A stretch of 64,000 nucleotides of DNA from Lasioglossum baleicum (Eukaryota > Arthropoda > Insecta > Hymenoptera > Halictidae). Location: NCBI RefSeq assembly GCF_051020765.1, contig NC_134933.1, forward strand, positions 12,249,461 through 12,313,460, read 5' to 3'. The notes beneath the pieces were generated by a model. That model ran no database searches. It was not told the DNA's origin and worked only from the letters and a program-made list of their open reading frames with translations. This document shows positions 21,991 to 33,990 of this stretch, one piece after another. Each line of letters starts with the position of its first letter. The stretch's first letter is position 1. Position numbers and translations under genes: made by a program.

Positions 21991-23223
21991 TAAAATCCAA
22001 TCCAAGTACCATTTCTTACATTTTATTATTTAGGCCTCATAACACTAATCGTAAGTTGTGAATATCAAAACGATCGAATAAACATTCAGCAAATGGCACG
22101 TGTTTCGAAAAATGTATCGAGTTTCATATTCAATTTCAGTTTTCACAGTAGATTCATATATTTAGTGAAAATTGTGCGTAGTACGGCAAACTACATTATA
22201 TGTATTATTAATGTTTTACGACAAAATGTCTTTTAGAATTGATACTTGGAAAGTTGGACCATTCAGCATTGTGGCGAACAGTGTGCAGCGTCCACGTTTG
22301 AAAACCATGGTCGAGGATCTAGATAGAGTATAGAGCACTTGGACCACTATGCATCGTGGCCGCGCGTTTCATCCGACACGGTGAAGAGCTCGATTAAAGT
22401 TTCTCCGATAGATTCCGCGGCGCGACGACTGCGATTCTAGCCGATAAGAATCTGAGGAAAGTGGAAGAGACTCTTCCTTCCTCGGTATCGCGTTCCGCTC
22501 GGCCGAAAGCGTTTGCTCTCTGCCCTCTTTGCCGCGTTATCTCTCGGCGATGCGAATTGATAGTCCAACGGCGAAATAAAATTTCGCCGGGCTGACACTC
22601 TGATTAAACGTGATCGCGAGATTATTCCACCCTCTGGAGCCGCGAATCCACGGGGGCAAAAAATACGACGACGAGCTATCGTTGCGCTTCTTTCGGAGCG
22701 GAAACGAGGCGATAGTTTCGGTTTAATGGGCGAGGCCACGGATCCAGCGTAAATAGGATGCGAGAAAGTATCCGCTGATATTTCGCGCGCCCGAAACAAG
22801 CAATATTCTCCGAGTCTAAAGGAGACGCATAAATTTCGAGGGAAAAGCTGGAAGGTACGATTAAGGCTCTCTCTTCGAAGGCGACGCTGGCGAATTTCTA
22901 GACCCAGGACTTCGAGGGAGCGACTGGCAGATTCCGGAAGGTGTCTGCGAGACGATCGGACCCGGTGCGGTAGAGCGAAAATGGGAATAAATCAACTTTC
23001 TGAAATTGAAATTGCGCCTTCTTGGCAACGCTCCCTCTTCTCGAGCCTAGCTGCCGATCGAATGTATTGCCGCGACGCGTACTAATTCGTCTCGAATACG
23101 GTAACTGTGTTACTCCAAATAATCGATGAAACATTCTTTTGATTAGAATAATGTGCCAGAAATTTATATTTTTCAACTGTCATTCACGCTCTTCATTTGC
23201 AAGGTTGTTGTCTCCTCCGAGTT
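21991..23223. other. Unique DNA, no gene recognised
   Basis: AT-rich to 22250, then CpG-rich to about 23100. Minus-strand frames of 120 and 92 codons lack motifs. Confidence 0.4.
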
Positions 23224-23748
23224 TCTCTATCAACAAATAGTGCGATCATTTACTACCACATTTTGATAGGACGTCACACAATGCTCTAGTGCTAATATCT
23301 TTATTTTTACATTCATATAAAAAGAATATTTTCTATCAACAAGTAGTAGGTTCATTTACCGCCGCATTTTGATAGAATGTCACATAATGCTATTGCTTAT
23401 ATATTTATTTTGACATTCATATAAAAAGAATATTTTCTATCAACTAATAGTACATTCATTTACTACGACATTTTGATAGGACGTCACACAATGATAGTGC
23501 TAATATATTTATGTTTGTATTCTTATAAAAAGAATATGTTCTATCAACAAATAGTACGATCATTTACTACTATATTTTGATAGGACGTCACACAATACTA
23601 GTGCTAATATATTTATGTTTGCATCCTTATAAAAAGAATATTTTCTATCAACAAGTATTACGTTCATTTAACACCACCTTTTGATAGAACGTCACACAAT
23701 GCTATTGCAAATATATTCATGTTTGCATTCTTATAAAAAGAATACACG
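23224..23748 (+). repeat. 104-bp tandem repeat, five copies
   Basis: CTATCAAC starts at 23227, 23333, 23437, 23541 and 23645, spacings 106, 104, 104 and 104. Each unit runs CTATCAACAAATAGT, CATTTACTAC, TTTTGATAGGACGTCACACA, then ATAAAAAGAATAT. The unit contains a short inverted pair (CTATCAA / TTGATAG), so transcripts could fold. Confidence 0.9.
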
Positions 23749-24547
23749 ACAACCATATTGAAATAAACATATTGAAATAAACTCTATTTAAATTGAAGAT
23801 TGAAACTAAGTTTCTCCATCAATTGTAAAATACAAGAGCTAAATAAACGTGTACATGCTTGATTAATAATTTCAATATATGGACAATAATATATTAATAC
23901 TCTTTGTGGTGATGTTCCGGGTAACATATGTCCGGTAATGTTCTGTTTACAATTCCGAGAGTGGCCAGATTTTTCACATTCGGTCGCGAAGATCGAGCAT
24001 GACCGCCGCGCACCGAAGATCACTCGGTGGAAACAGCGAGTCTAGGAAGTACCTCTTCGCTGGCCACAGCACACCGCGCAGGATTGAAATATTACGAGTA
24101 GCCAGTATCGCCACGCCGGGGAAGAGATAGCCAGCGGAGTCGTATTTTACCTTTTATACGCTTTGTACTTTCTCGAAATATTTATTTCCACGGTGAAGTC
24201 CCGGCTGGTTGGCGAGTGTGAAATACGGTGACCGACGCAACAACGTCGTTTAAATTTTACAGAGGACGGTGAACTCGAGTAGGCGAGTGCCGAACGCTCT
24301 CGGGATCCTGGTCGTAGTGCCTCGAGTGTTTCAGTATTCTTGAAAATTAATCCCATCGCTGCTACGCTTTTCGATTGAACATTCTCTGGGTTTGATAGAG
24401 CTGGTATCTCGCTTGTTTGGGAAACATGCTAGAGTTCTATCAAGGAATTTTCGGATTCAGCAACTGTGGACGTATACTGATAGGATCTGTAACACAACGA
24501 TGATTTCCTGCAATATTCTTTTGTATTGGGTTCAATTTATATTCTTG
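23749..24547. other. Unique DNA, nothing recognised
   Basis: No gene or repeat recognised. Confidence 0.4.
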
Positions 24548-24830
24548 TAGTATTAAAAATTTGCCAATATTTTATCAATATTTTGCCAAATATTTTTGTC
24601 ATTATTTTATCACAATTTTTGCCAAATATGTTTGTCAATATTTCATCAAAATTTTTGCCAAATATTTTTGTCATTATATGTTACCAAAATTTTTGCCAAC
24701 TATTTTATCAAAATTTTTGCCAGTGTTCTATTCAAATTTTTGCCAAGTATTTTATCAAAATCTTTGCCAGTATTTTATCAAAAATTTTGCCAGTATTCTA
24801 TTAACATTTTGGCAAAATATTTAGGTCAAA
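24548..24830 (+). repeat. Degenerate minisatellite, about 24-bp unit
   Basis: Units of the form AAATTTTTGCCAAATATTTTATC are repeated about a dozen times with substitutions and small indels. The unit length is near a multiple of three and lacks stops, so three overlapping + frames stay open; these frames are not evidence of a gene. Confidence 0.85.
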
Positions 24831-24992
24831 CATTTCTCCAAAATTCATTAAAAATTCAACAACTTCAGCGAACGATTAAAAGCCAGTTTGTCAAGTTCCA
24901 CTTACATCTTCATTCCACAGTCCACCATAGCCTTTCGCGAAACCATCAAAGCCACCTCGGCATGAAGCATTAAACCCAGTCGACTGCCAACT

Positions 24993-25178
24993 ATGTATAC
25001 CATTTATCAGCGCGTTTCTATGGTCGTTTTACGAGCGTGGCGCGTTATGAGAAAATTGTTTTTTCATCGACTCAAGGCTGTCGTGAAACGATCCACTCGT
25101 CGAGCGCGACTATGCAAATGCGAGATAAGACGTTCGTATATCCGAGCGTTGCAGAATCGGTTCTCGTTGCGTCACCAG
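24993..25178 (+). other. Possible exon with a strong 5' splice site, unknown product
   Basis: An ATG at 24993 opens a frame that runs 62 codons to CAG at 25176-25178, immediately followed by GTAAGAG, a near-consensus donor. The predicted segment is strongly basic, with many Arg, and has no recognised motif. Without splicing the frame stops at 25202. Support is only the donor and the open frame. It may be a noncoding exon or chance. No acceptor was identified for a following exon. Confidence 0.15.
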
Positions 25179-25930
25179 GTAAGAGTTCTACCCGGTGAAT
25201 AGCTAGCGAGAGTTTTCGAGTGGTTGCGAGCGAGAAGCATGGCGAGTTAATGGGTCCATCGGCGAAATCTAATTGCTTGGATAAAGGCTATCTTGGAGCG
25301 GGCGCGAGCAGTCAGAGATATCTGAAAATCGATGCGTGAAATTGAAACATCGAGCGGCGCGAACGGCGGTTTCGCCGCGATGGAACGCGAGTGATCAAGA
25401 CCACCTTAATTCCGCGGCCCAGATTCCTCGGGCTCATTCCAGTTCTCGCTTTTACGGCGCACCTACGCTGCTGGTTCGTTCCAGACTTTTTCGGCAGCTG
25501 TTTCGAGGCCAGAGAAATAGGGGAAAGTTGCCAATATCGTTCCACTTTGGATATTTTCAGTCCGCGCTTCTTCAAAACGAATAGCGTGACGTCCTTTATC
25601 AACACACTCGACAGAAAATTTAAAGGATCGGTCATTTTTGGCCGGAAATTTGTCAAACTTTGAACAGGTATCATAAAATCATGATTAATTAAAAATTAAA
25701 CCTTGAAGTCTCTATTTTATGATACCATATTGTAATCTCTAATAAAATGATACCGAAAAAGTGCAAAGTTTGGCGCCCTCTACGGAGTTGCAAGAATTTG
25801 CAAAGTTCGATGGCGCGAATTAGATATTACGAGATCGGTACCGATTAAGATCACGATTCGATTGATCGATGATCGGTGATTAGGGTGGGCTTGTTTTTGA
25901 TGACACATATTAATGTTAAATTTTGGTAAT
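25179..25930. other. Unique DNA, no gene recognised
   Basis: GC-rich from 25200 to 25600 with frames of 80-120 codons on both strands over the same DNA. Nothing recognisable. Confidence 0.35.
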
Positions 25931-25971
25931 ACTAAATTTTAATATTTCACTTTTTTTTGTTACAGGTGAGT
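25931..25971 (+). promoter_or_regulatory. Candidate recursive (ratchet) splice site
   Basis: On the + strand TACTAAA (about 25930) is followed by CACTTTTTTTTGTTACAG and directly by GTGAGT, so AG|GT falls at 25965/25966. A branch-point-like motif, pyrimidine tract, 3' splice site and consensus 5' splice site with a zero-length exon is the structure of recursive splice sites in long insect introns. This is the only such juxtaposition I found on either strand. If real, it places the window inside a long + strand intron. Alternatively, an ordinary acceptor happens to be followed by GTGAGT. Confidence 0.4.
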
Positions 25972-26827
25972 CTGGTCTGCTTTCACGAAAAACACAGCCA
26001 GTTGGAAATCGCAGAAATATCCACGGTCTACTTATAAGGTAGAAGCTTAAAGAACCACGGCGAACTCGAAATACCTTTGAATTAAATAGACAGGTTTCCA
26101 GCATAGAATTCATGGCCTCTGCGAGCCTGGTCTTCCGTAATTTAGATAGGCGTGCCGTCTAGGAGAGTAAAACTGGAATGATACCGTTTCCCGTAGAATG
26201 ACGCCGCATTTTATTGTGGGAACTCGAAATTAATCGGATCGTTTTGTTTCGTTGGAAAGACGGAAGCTCGCGACTGGAACAACAATTGGTCCTGGAACGG
26301 TTTCGAGCAACTCGTTGAATATGCGTATTAAATTTATTTCGCGAACGGAAAGGAGAGAGAGAGAGAGAGACAGGACGAGAGAAACGGGGGCGAAAGGAAG
26401 CGTTTATGGTTGATTTTCTCGTGGCGCGCGGGCTAATTTAATTTGGAACGAAATTAGATTCAGTAATATACTCTTGGACTCGTTACTCCTATCTACGCTT
26501 TGAAATTACGTTCTTGCCAACGATGGATTTTCTTTTTCTTCTGTTTCCCATCCTTCTGGAAATCGGAATCGAGCAAAAATAGGGAGCTGAACTTTCCACT
26601 TCCTTCTTCCAGCGAGTCCTCTCAAGTAACTGTAGCTAATTAGATCCGTCTTGCCAATAATTTTGTGTCATAGTCAAACAGCAGAACGAAGATCATATAT
26701 CATCGTACAATTGAAGCAAGACCATTGATCGACAATTTAATTACTCCAATCAAAATCTATCGAAAGCCAGGATTTTATTTTCGATTTTCAGAATGATAGA
26801 ACGTCAATAAAACAAACAGTGGAGCCG
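25972..26827. other. Unique DNA with a GA run
   Basis: A GAGAGAGAGA tract lies at about 26351-26369. Nothing else recognised. Confidence 0.4.
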
Positions 26828-26939
26828 AGAAGAGAATGTATTGTCTGTAGACTAACAAGCAATTTATGTATCAATGTATAGTAACGCGATACTTTCACTC
26901 GTTAGTCTATAGACAATAAATTCTCTCAGTTTCAATTTT
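26828..26939. repeat. 112-bp hairpin
   Basis: The left arm GAGAATGTATTGTCTGTAGA (with CTAAC) and the right arm GTTAGTCTATAGACAATAAA (with TTCTCTC) are inverted with about three mismatches and a 54-base loop. The loop holds a second small pair, GTATC / GATAC. It may be a tiny MITE or a transcribed hairpin; no target duplication is clear. Confidence 0.7.
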
Positions 26940-28098
26940 CGTCTGGCCGCTGTTCTAATAAATTGAACAAATTCTATCGTGGCAGGAATAACGTTCTTGA
27001 TACGACTACAATCAAAACCAGGACATGCACTTCGAAAGTCTTTGCGTACTCAAAGAACGAAACAGGCAGATCTGATTAAACAAATCATACAATGATCACA
27101 AAAGGCAATTAAATTTAATTGTGTTATGATCAATCATCCTCACAAACGGGTGCACGCGAGTCAGAACGATTTCAAACATACTTAATTTACCTCGAAAAAG
27201 CGTTTAACTCTTCTGAATATTTCATAATTAGCGGCCTTCTCGTTCCATCAGCATTGTGCGTGATTTCCAGTCGAATCGGGGCGCGTCGACGGGCTTGATA
27301 ACGATTTAATTGTTGGCGCGATGCATCCAACAATCGTCTACGACGGATCCTTTTTTCTCCTCGCCATTCAACATCGTCGCGGAGGTCGGGATTGCAGCGC
27401 AAATGGAGGTTGAACGGGAGTTCATCTGCACGGGGGTGTGTGGCAACCCTTTTCGATCGTCGATATCTTTTGTTTTTTTTTTTTGGCGCGCGCTCCACGC
27501 CGTTTTTTTCGGCACATTTACACTTTCCTCCTATCAGGCTAGCGGGGGAATTCGAGCTTGGTGGTGGCCGATAACGGCGGGGGGAGAGCGGAAGTTGGCG
27601 TGCGGGGGTGGAAGAGAAATGTAGATTGAAAATCTGTGGCCGCCCTCGGAGGGTGCATCGGCAAGAAAATTGGGGTTGCGCGAGAATAATACCAGCCGCG
27701 GGGGATGCTGCCTACAGTGTCCGTCCTCCCCCGCAGTCGCGAGGGGAATTATTTTTTTTTTTTGCACCCTACACCACCGAAGTATGTTGATTACATTTCG
27801 CCCGGCGCGGCGTGCCTGCAGCGATTTCGCCGGCTCGTACTCTCTCGCACGGTATTATGGCGCGTCTGTATTCCGCGAATGATATTCTTGTAACGGGTCG
27901 CCCATACGCTATACGCACAATACGCGGAGAATGATGAGGCGCTCGGTAATTATCGTCTCTTTAATTCCGTCTGTATTTGATCATGGAGAAATGGCGGATA
28001 CGCCGACGGTTAGGCGCCTCGTGGCTCTGGATATGACGCTTCGCATCGTACCACCAAATTAATTCGGCTACGATGCATTTTCATAATTAGTTTTATTA
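26940..28098. other. Unique DNA, no gene recognised
   Basis: AT-rich to 27180, then GC-rich to 27900 with overlapping frames of 60-104 codons and a T run at about 27473-27483. No motif. Confidence 0.4.
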
Positions 28099-28255
28099 GA
28101 CTGCGGATTTTTATGCATTTATGAAGAGATTAACTGCCCGGAATGTAGAACAGTGAAAAATATAAAAAATTTAATAATACTGGCATGCTGTTTTCAACGT
28201 AAGAAAGCTATCAAGGGGCGAAATTTATTTTTATTTAACTACTGCTCCCCCTCCA
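28099..28255 (+). mobile_element. GAC-family MITE, subtype B, right end lost
   Basis: It starts TTA|GACTGCGGATTTTTATGC. The interior GTTTTCAACGTAAGAAAGC ... AAGGGGCGAAA matches 41231-41398. The right terminal repeat is missing. Confidence 0.7.
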
Positions 28256-29249
28256 TTAAATTATTTTCACGATACTTTTAACACACCGCGTCTCCGTGCA
28301 AGTTTCTCTATTTATGGATGGTTTAATAACGCGTAATTTCCTCGACCATAAATAGATTTACGGCGAACCTAGAGTCAAAATGACATTAATACTTGTTAAA
28401 GTAAACGTTCCTCGTATTTTACAAACCCGGTCACTGCTTGAGGCAATTTAAATATGCAGTTCGTTACCGAGACGAATAGTGCTAGCGAACGCGTTAATTA
28501 AAATAATTTTTCACAATTTATCTGATACTTTATCTTAAGTAGAAACGGTGAGTAATGGCCAGTCACGTTAGCCGATTTTATCTAATAGTATGAGCAGTGG
28601 ACTAATTTCAGACCTCGTTTTCCTCAAAAGCGAAATCTCACGTGTGAAAAATTTATTCCGGACTTCCGACTTGTTTTTTTTTCACGAGGAATAACGTCCA
28701 AATGGACTCTTGTTATTCTCATGAGATCAATGGAGTCAAGATCATTGATGTTTCGGTCCTATAGGGTGCGGCTCCTTGGAATGTTCGTGTCTTCGGGTAG
28801 TATCATCGACATTTTCAACGTTGACGTAATACCCGCGGATCACGTAGGACGGCCATGCACCATCCGGCGACCGTCAGAGTCGACGCGGCACTCGTGCAAT
28901 TGCAGTAAGTGGGTAACGATGCAGAAACCGTTGGGATTATTAACGTAAGGTCGGGCTCGAATCCGCGCGTACTAGGTGCCTACCGATGCACGAATCATCC
29001 GCCGCGCCGCGTCGCGTCGGTTTAAGCTCGCTCGAATTACATCGGGCCGCGTTTGTGCTTCACCAGCTTTACGGAAGCTGAATTAATCGATTAATTTCAT
29101 CGCGCTCTAATATACATCGCCGACGTTTACACGGGGCTGAAGTCGAGCGTACAGAACCCTATTAACTTCGACAGACTACGTTTATTGTCTCGGTCAGACG
29201 TAATTTCGAAGAAATTCGGGATGCGCCGCTGCGCTTCAATCAAACCCGT
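28256..29249. other. Unique DNA, nothing recognised
   Basis: CpG-rich from 28720 to 29200. No gene recognised. Confidence 0.4.
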
Positions 29250-30110
29250 TTTCCTACCAGACGAGATTCCTTGTAATTCTGCACCCTTGTGTTCGGATAA
29301 ATCCATTCAGAAAAATAGAACACTGCGTTACACAATTCCATTCTTGCGGATTTTCATACGTTTGTGAATCTTTATATTAGAATTATTAGAATATTTCATG
29401 TTTAACCCACCAGAATTTTTAACCCCTCGCTTCACAAGTTAATTCCAAGGTTTCGCAATAAAAGCCTGACGAGATTCGTAGTAATTCTGCACCCTGTCTT
29501 CGGATAAATCCATTCAGAAAAATAGAACACTGTGTTTCAATTCCATTCTTGCGGATTTTTATACGTTTGTGAATCTTTGTATTAGAATTATTAGAATATT
29601 TCATGTTTAACCCACCAGAATTTTTAACCCCTCGCTTCACAAGTTAATTCCAAGGTTTCGCAATAAAAGCCTGACGAGATTCGTAGTAATTCTGCACCCT
29701 GTCTTCGGATAAATCCATTCAGAAAAATAGAACACTGTGTTTTAATTCCATTCTTGCGGATTTTTATACGTTTGTGAATCTTTATATTAGAATTATTAGA
29801 ATATTTCATGTTTAACCCACCAGAATTTTTAACCCCTCGCTTCACAAGTTAATTCCAAGGTTTCGGAATAAAAGCCTGACGAGATTCGTAGTAATTCTGC
29901 ACCCTCGTGATCGGATAAATCCATTCAGAAAAATAGAACACTGTGCTTCAATTCCATTCTTGCGGATTGTATACGTTTGTGAATCTTTATATTAGAATTA
30001 TTGGAAGATTTATTAGAGAAATTTGGGGGTTCTGTTTTATGTTTAACCTACCAGAGTTTTCAATCCCTTGCTTTACAATTGAATTCCAAGGTTTCGGATG
30101 AAAAGCTACT
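29250..30110 (+). repeat. 205-bp tandem repeat, about four copies
   Basis: GCACCCT after TAATTCT occurs at 29281, 29489, 29694 and 29899, spacings 208, 205 and 205. Units two and three are almost identical; the first and last are more diverged. Identical 73-codon minus-strand frames in two units are copies of the same repeat, not genes. Confidence 0.9.
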
Positions 30111-30794
30111 TCTTCATTTCGCCTGGAGCTTTAACTAGTAATTGAATTAGTCAATTTCTGACGGTTCTATTGTATCTACAAGAAGTACCTTCAGAAATTG
30201 ATAATAATCGATGGGAAATAAACTAATTCGTGTTCAACTATCTTCAAATGTTTGGTGTATACATATAACTAGGACGTGTTCGGTATCTTCGAATAAATTA
30301 GTTATCCTAAATGATCCAAGTTAACGTTAATCCTAAATCTTAATGCTACACGTCTGTGTATTACCGATAGTTCTCGAGGATAATGAGCTTATAATAGTTT
30401 ACATTCGCAGTTCTAGTTTATTCCGTAGGAACCGTCCTACAAGAGATTGATTTTGTGGTTGTCGAATACCGAAACCGTTCCCAACTTTCAAGTAGGAAAT
30501 TTAACTACCCCTAATCATCCGCCTCCTACCTTTTGGAACTGTATAGTAATTGGTAGACGAGAACTTCCAGTGATGATTAAGGGCGCAGCCAAATTCGAAG
30601 TCGAGTAACTTGGGCGCACAGGTGCAGAAAGTTCATAGCAGTGTCAACGATTAACCTTTTCTTTGATCCGTAATTTCACACACCTTGCTGATCAAGATCA
30701 TCCACTTAGGAGAGTCTCTCTTATGGGAAATTATATACTAATACATGTAAATTCTAATATACATATTTTTTCTAACCAAGCTGTACATTTGTTT
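30111..30794. other. Unique DNA, nothing recognised
   Basis: No reading frame, repeat or RNA gene recognised. Confidence 0.4.
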
Positions 30795-31170
30795 CGGATG
30801 AAGTTAGGGAAAGATGAATGGCTTCTAAAGGCTACAAGATAGTGCTAATCCTTTTCCCCAGTTGGAGGCCTAGCGATCGTATGAAGGTCATTGCCATCTT
30901 TTAAAATGGATGCCTACATTTTTTTATACGTATCGATTCTCCTTGCTATTCTATTTATATTTTTAGAAATAGACTAGTTAGGAAAAAATTAATGGCTTCT
31001 AAAGGTCTACAAGATGGTATCACTCGTTCTTCCCCAGCTGGAGGCGTAGCGGTCGTATGAACGCCTTTGCCATTTTTTAAAATGGATGCCCACATTTTTT
31101 CATATATGTATATGTATATATATATCGATTTTCCTTGCTATTCTACTTGACAAGATATTTTTAGAAATAG
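30795..31170 (+). repeat. Tandem duplication, 174-bp period
   Basis: ATGGCTTCTAAAGG starts at 30818 and 30992. Both copies continue with CTACAAGAT, CAG-TGGAGGC-TAGCG and AAAATGGATGCC, then TTTTAGAAATAGACTAG. The second copy contains a TA-rich run. Confidence 0.8.
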
Positions 31171-33415
31171 ACTAGAATAGAGTATACCGTCAAGAAAACC
31201 ACCTTTTAAATAGCAAATTCAGTCGCAGATGATTGTGCAGCGGTGTACGAATGAAATAAATACAAGTCTTCATGCTATATTAGCGGAGCTGTGATTGGTT
31301 ATCAGTTGGTAACACGGATTTTACCGTGGCTCCATGATCCTCGTGCGGTCTACAAAATCAATCAGAGTCGAAACGAATCAATTATTTTTTTGTTAACGAC
31401 TCGTCAATTGCTATAAAGCGTGACCCAAAAGTTTGAAGATTTCAAGGCATTTCTCATCGTGATCATAACGGTAGTCGTAATGTTCCGCGGATTTTATTTT
31501 ATCAGTCTGAGCAATTAACGATCCCGTATTATTTCGATATCCATTTCTTTATTTGCCCGTGCCACTTTATTTATTCTACGGATTTTTAACGTCCCGGCTA
31601 GATCGAGCCGCAGCCAAGGGCTAGATAACATATGGGAAAAAAGTAGATCGCGTAGAACGAATTCAATCGAGCAGAATCGAAACAGTCCGGGATCGTTTCC
31701 CGAGTTTCGCGGAATCAATCTCGCCGTCTCTTCGAGCGATATTTACGGGAGTGGAATAATCGGGATTATGCGATCCCCGATTTCTCTTGGTAGACGAATC
31801 GTTTCGATCCTCGATTAGCTGGTCGAGGGGCTAGACACTGCTCGGATGGAGAAGTCCGGTCGAATCAGTGAATTAACGTGGTATCGGATTTAACGGCGGA
31901 ATTAAAGCGTCTTAAACCGATTCCCATTAAAATTGAAGAGGCCAGCCGTCGCGGCGTCTTTTAACTCGCGTCCGCATTCGACGAGCATAAGCGACGCTTG
32001 TTTAGAGTCGTTCTCATGATCCCACCATGCGATTCGGGACTGGGTTACCGTTTGAACTATCGCATAATTGCGCACCGGTCGATTTGATTTTTTTCTCAGT
32101 ACCCAATTATCCTGTTCCTTGCACCAATTTCACACGTTTTACTTAGACGCGGAGTCAATCAGTGTAGCCGACAATTATAAATAGAAGTAGAGTAAAAATC
32201 TATTTTCATAATATTATAGAATGAACATAATGAAACAGTATGTTTAAATTACTTGCAGACAGGATGTCCCATTTGAAGTTTGGCGCACAATCATTTCCCA
32301 CACTGTGGCTCGTTGTAAAAAATATTTCAAATAAACTTTAAGCTAAATTTTGAACGGTACTAAATGACCTTGGACGACGAAAGTGTTACAGGTCGTTCCT
32401 AATAACACCATTCAGACCCAGACACGCCTTCGAACATACTGAAATCTATAACCAAATTGAATCGAACATTCGTTTAACGATCTCGAATGAGTATTTCACA
32501 TTTTCGTTTTATTTCATATGCGGGATAATCTCCTGGCGAGTTGCAGGATGAAACGCGCCCTTAAAACGTATTACATTTCGAGTGAATCAAAATTTTTATT
32601 TGTGTAAATCTTCTGGAATTATTTTCAATAATATTGAAAAAATTGATTCGCATCCGATCGCGTTCCTCGGTGACAGTATTTTCATTCTTAAAATAATTCT
32701 GTTCCTACAGAAATTAAAAACCGCCGTAAGTTTTTCGATCTCCGGCCGGAAGAAAGAAAAAAATACAGGGACGGGTCTACGTGGACCCATCAGGAGATTC
32801 CAGAGGATTACAAGCACTTCGTGTGGTCAAAGAAAAATATTCGTCGCGGCTTGTCGGTGTTCGTGTGACGTGGACGGAACAATTTGTCCTTTCGTTCGGA
32901 CACAGACGAATTGGATCGGAACTACGGGAATGCTTCGTTCTCGTTGGTTGTACGCGTTCGTGGGTTCGCGCTGTTCCCTCACGAGCTGCAGGAAAAATTG
33001 CCGCCTTTGGCCGTGGGACAGGGGACAGGGGCCAGGTAGAGCGACCGGTGAAAGAGAAAGAGTGAGAGAACCAAGGAAAGGATCGCGGAGCGGAGACAGT
33101 GACGACGTTTCGCGCTGGAAAGAGAGTCGACCGGGTAATTAATTAGCGCGAGGTTAATGACTCGCTCGGGACACGTAGGAGGTAGATTGTAGACCGGCCA
33201 CGGGCAAAAATTGCCGCGCATGAGGTCGTTGCATTAACCTATTTGCTCGCCGCGGCTACCATGAAACACGCGTAATGCGGCGACGTGCTCCTCGGTGAAC
33301 AGAAACGCCGCACAGTGGTCCAGGAACCCGGTTCTTGTGGACAAAATTCAAATTTCAACAAAATTTCTTTTTTTCTCTCAAATAAGGACACTTTGAAACC
33401 TCGAAATTCAAAATA
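31171..33415. other. Unique DNA, no gene recognised
   Basis: Mostly mixed-composition sequence; 31700-32050 and 32700-33340 are GC-rich. A 186-codon + frame (32582-33142) begins in AT-rich DNA and ends in Arg/Gly-rich sequence with no motif, so I treat it as chance. Confidence 0.4.
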
Positions 33416-33445
33416 TTAGGTCTTTCAGATAACTTTCCGAGCAGA
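33416..33445 (+). mobile_element. Mariner-like left end, solo
   Basis: TA|TTAGGTCTTTCAGATAACTT resembles the terminus at 12941. AT-rich sequence follows; no right end seen. Confidence 0.4.
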
Positions 33446-33990
33446 TATAGCATTTGAAGATTACTTACTTTGATAGATTTATTTTGTGGATCACAAATTG
33501 TTAAAATGGAAATGTTTTTATTTTCGAAATTGTATGGAAGTTGTATGCGTCAAATATTGTACTCGAATTTTAAACCTTTTCCGGATGAGCTAGAGACTTG
33601 GAACTTTAAACATAGCTCAGAACTGGATGACAATGCAATATTAAAAAATAAATTTTAAAAAAACTGTGCATCTAGGAGAAAAGAAAAATTTTAATATTAA
33701 CGTTATCGCGTTCAGCGATCCCCACTCCGCGCGCCAGCGCTCCCTATTTTACTACGCGTTCTCACTCCGACTCATCCCCACTCCACTGACCCACTTCACA
33801 CCGAAGGTGCTCAGTCAAGTGTGGTGTTCCGTTCATTCAGTTCCATTTCGGACAATTGCGGACTCCAGTCGTCTCTCGGAGTCATCCCCTCATTCTATCT
33901 CGCGCATTTCCGTATATCTTGCGTTTCTATGAGTATCTTACTATTTCATACCAGTATTACTATGTCTCGAAGACTAAAAAGTAGAAACTA
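33446..33990. other. Unique DNA with initiator-like motifs
   Basis: About 33710-33930 is GC-rich, with CTCAGTCAAGTG and CATTCAGTTCCATT, initiator-like TCAGT cores, on the + strand. This could be a promoter or part of a retroelement terminal region; nothing decides it. Confidence 0.3.

Noticed and set aside
23224..23748. Possible CRISPR-like array
   Set aside because: Units are contiguous and similar over their full length with no unique spacers; the host is a eukaryote.
29419..29845. Two nearly identical 73-codon minus-strand frames
   Set aside because: They are copies of one frame in adjacent 205-bp tandem units, not a gene family.
32582..33142. 186-codon + strand open frame
   Set aside because: Composition changes from AT-rich to Arg/Gly-rich along the frame; there is no motif and no splice or start context.
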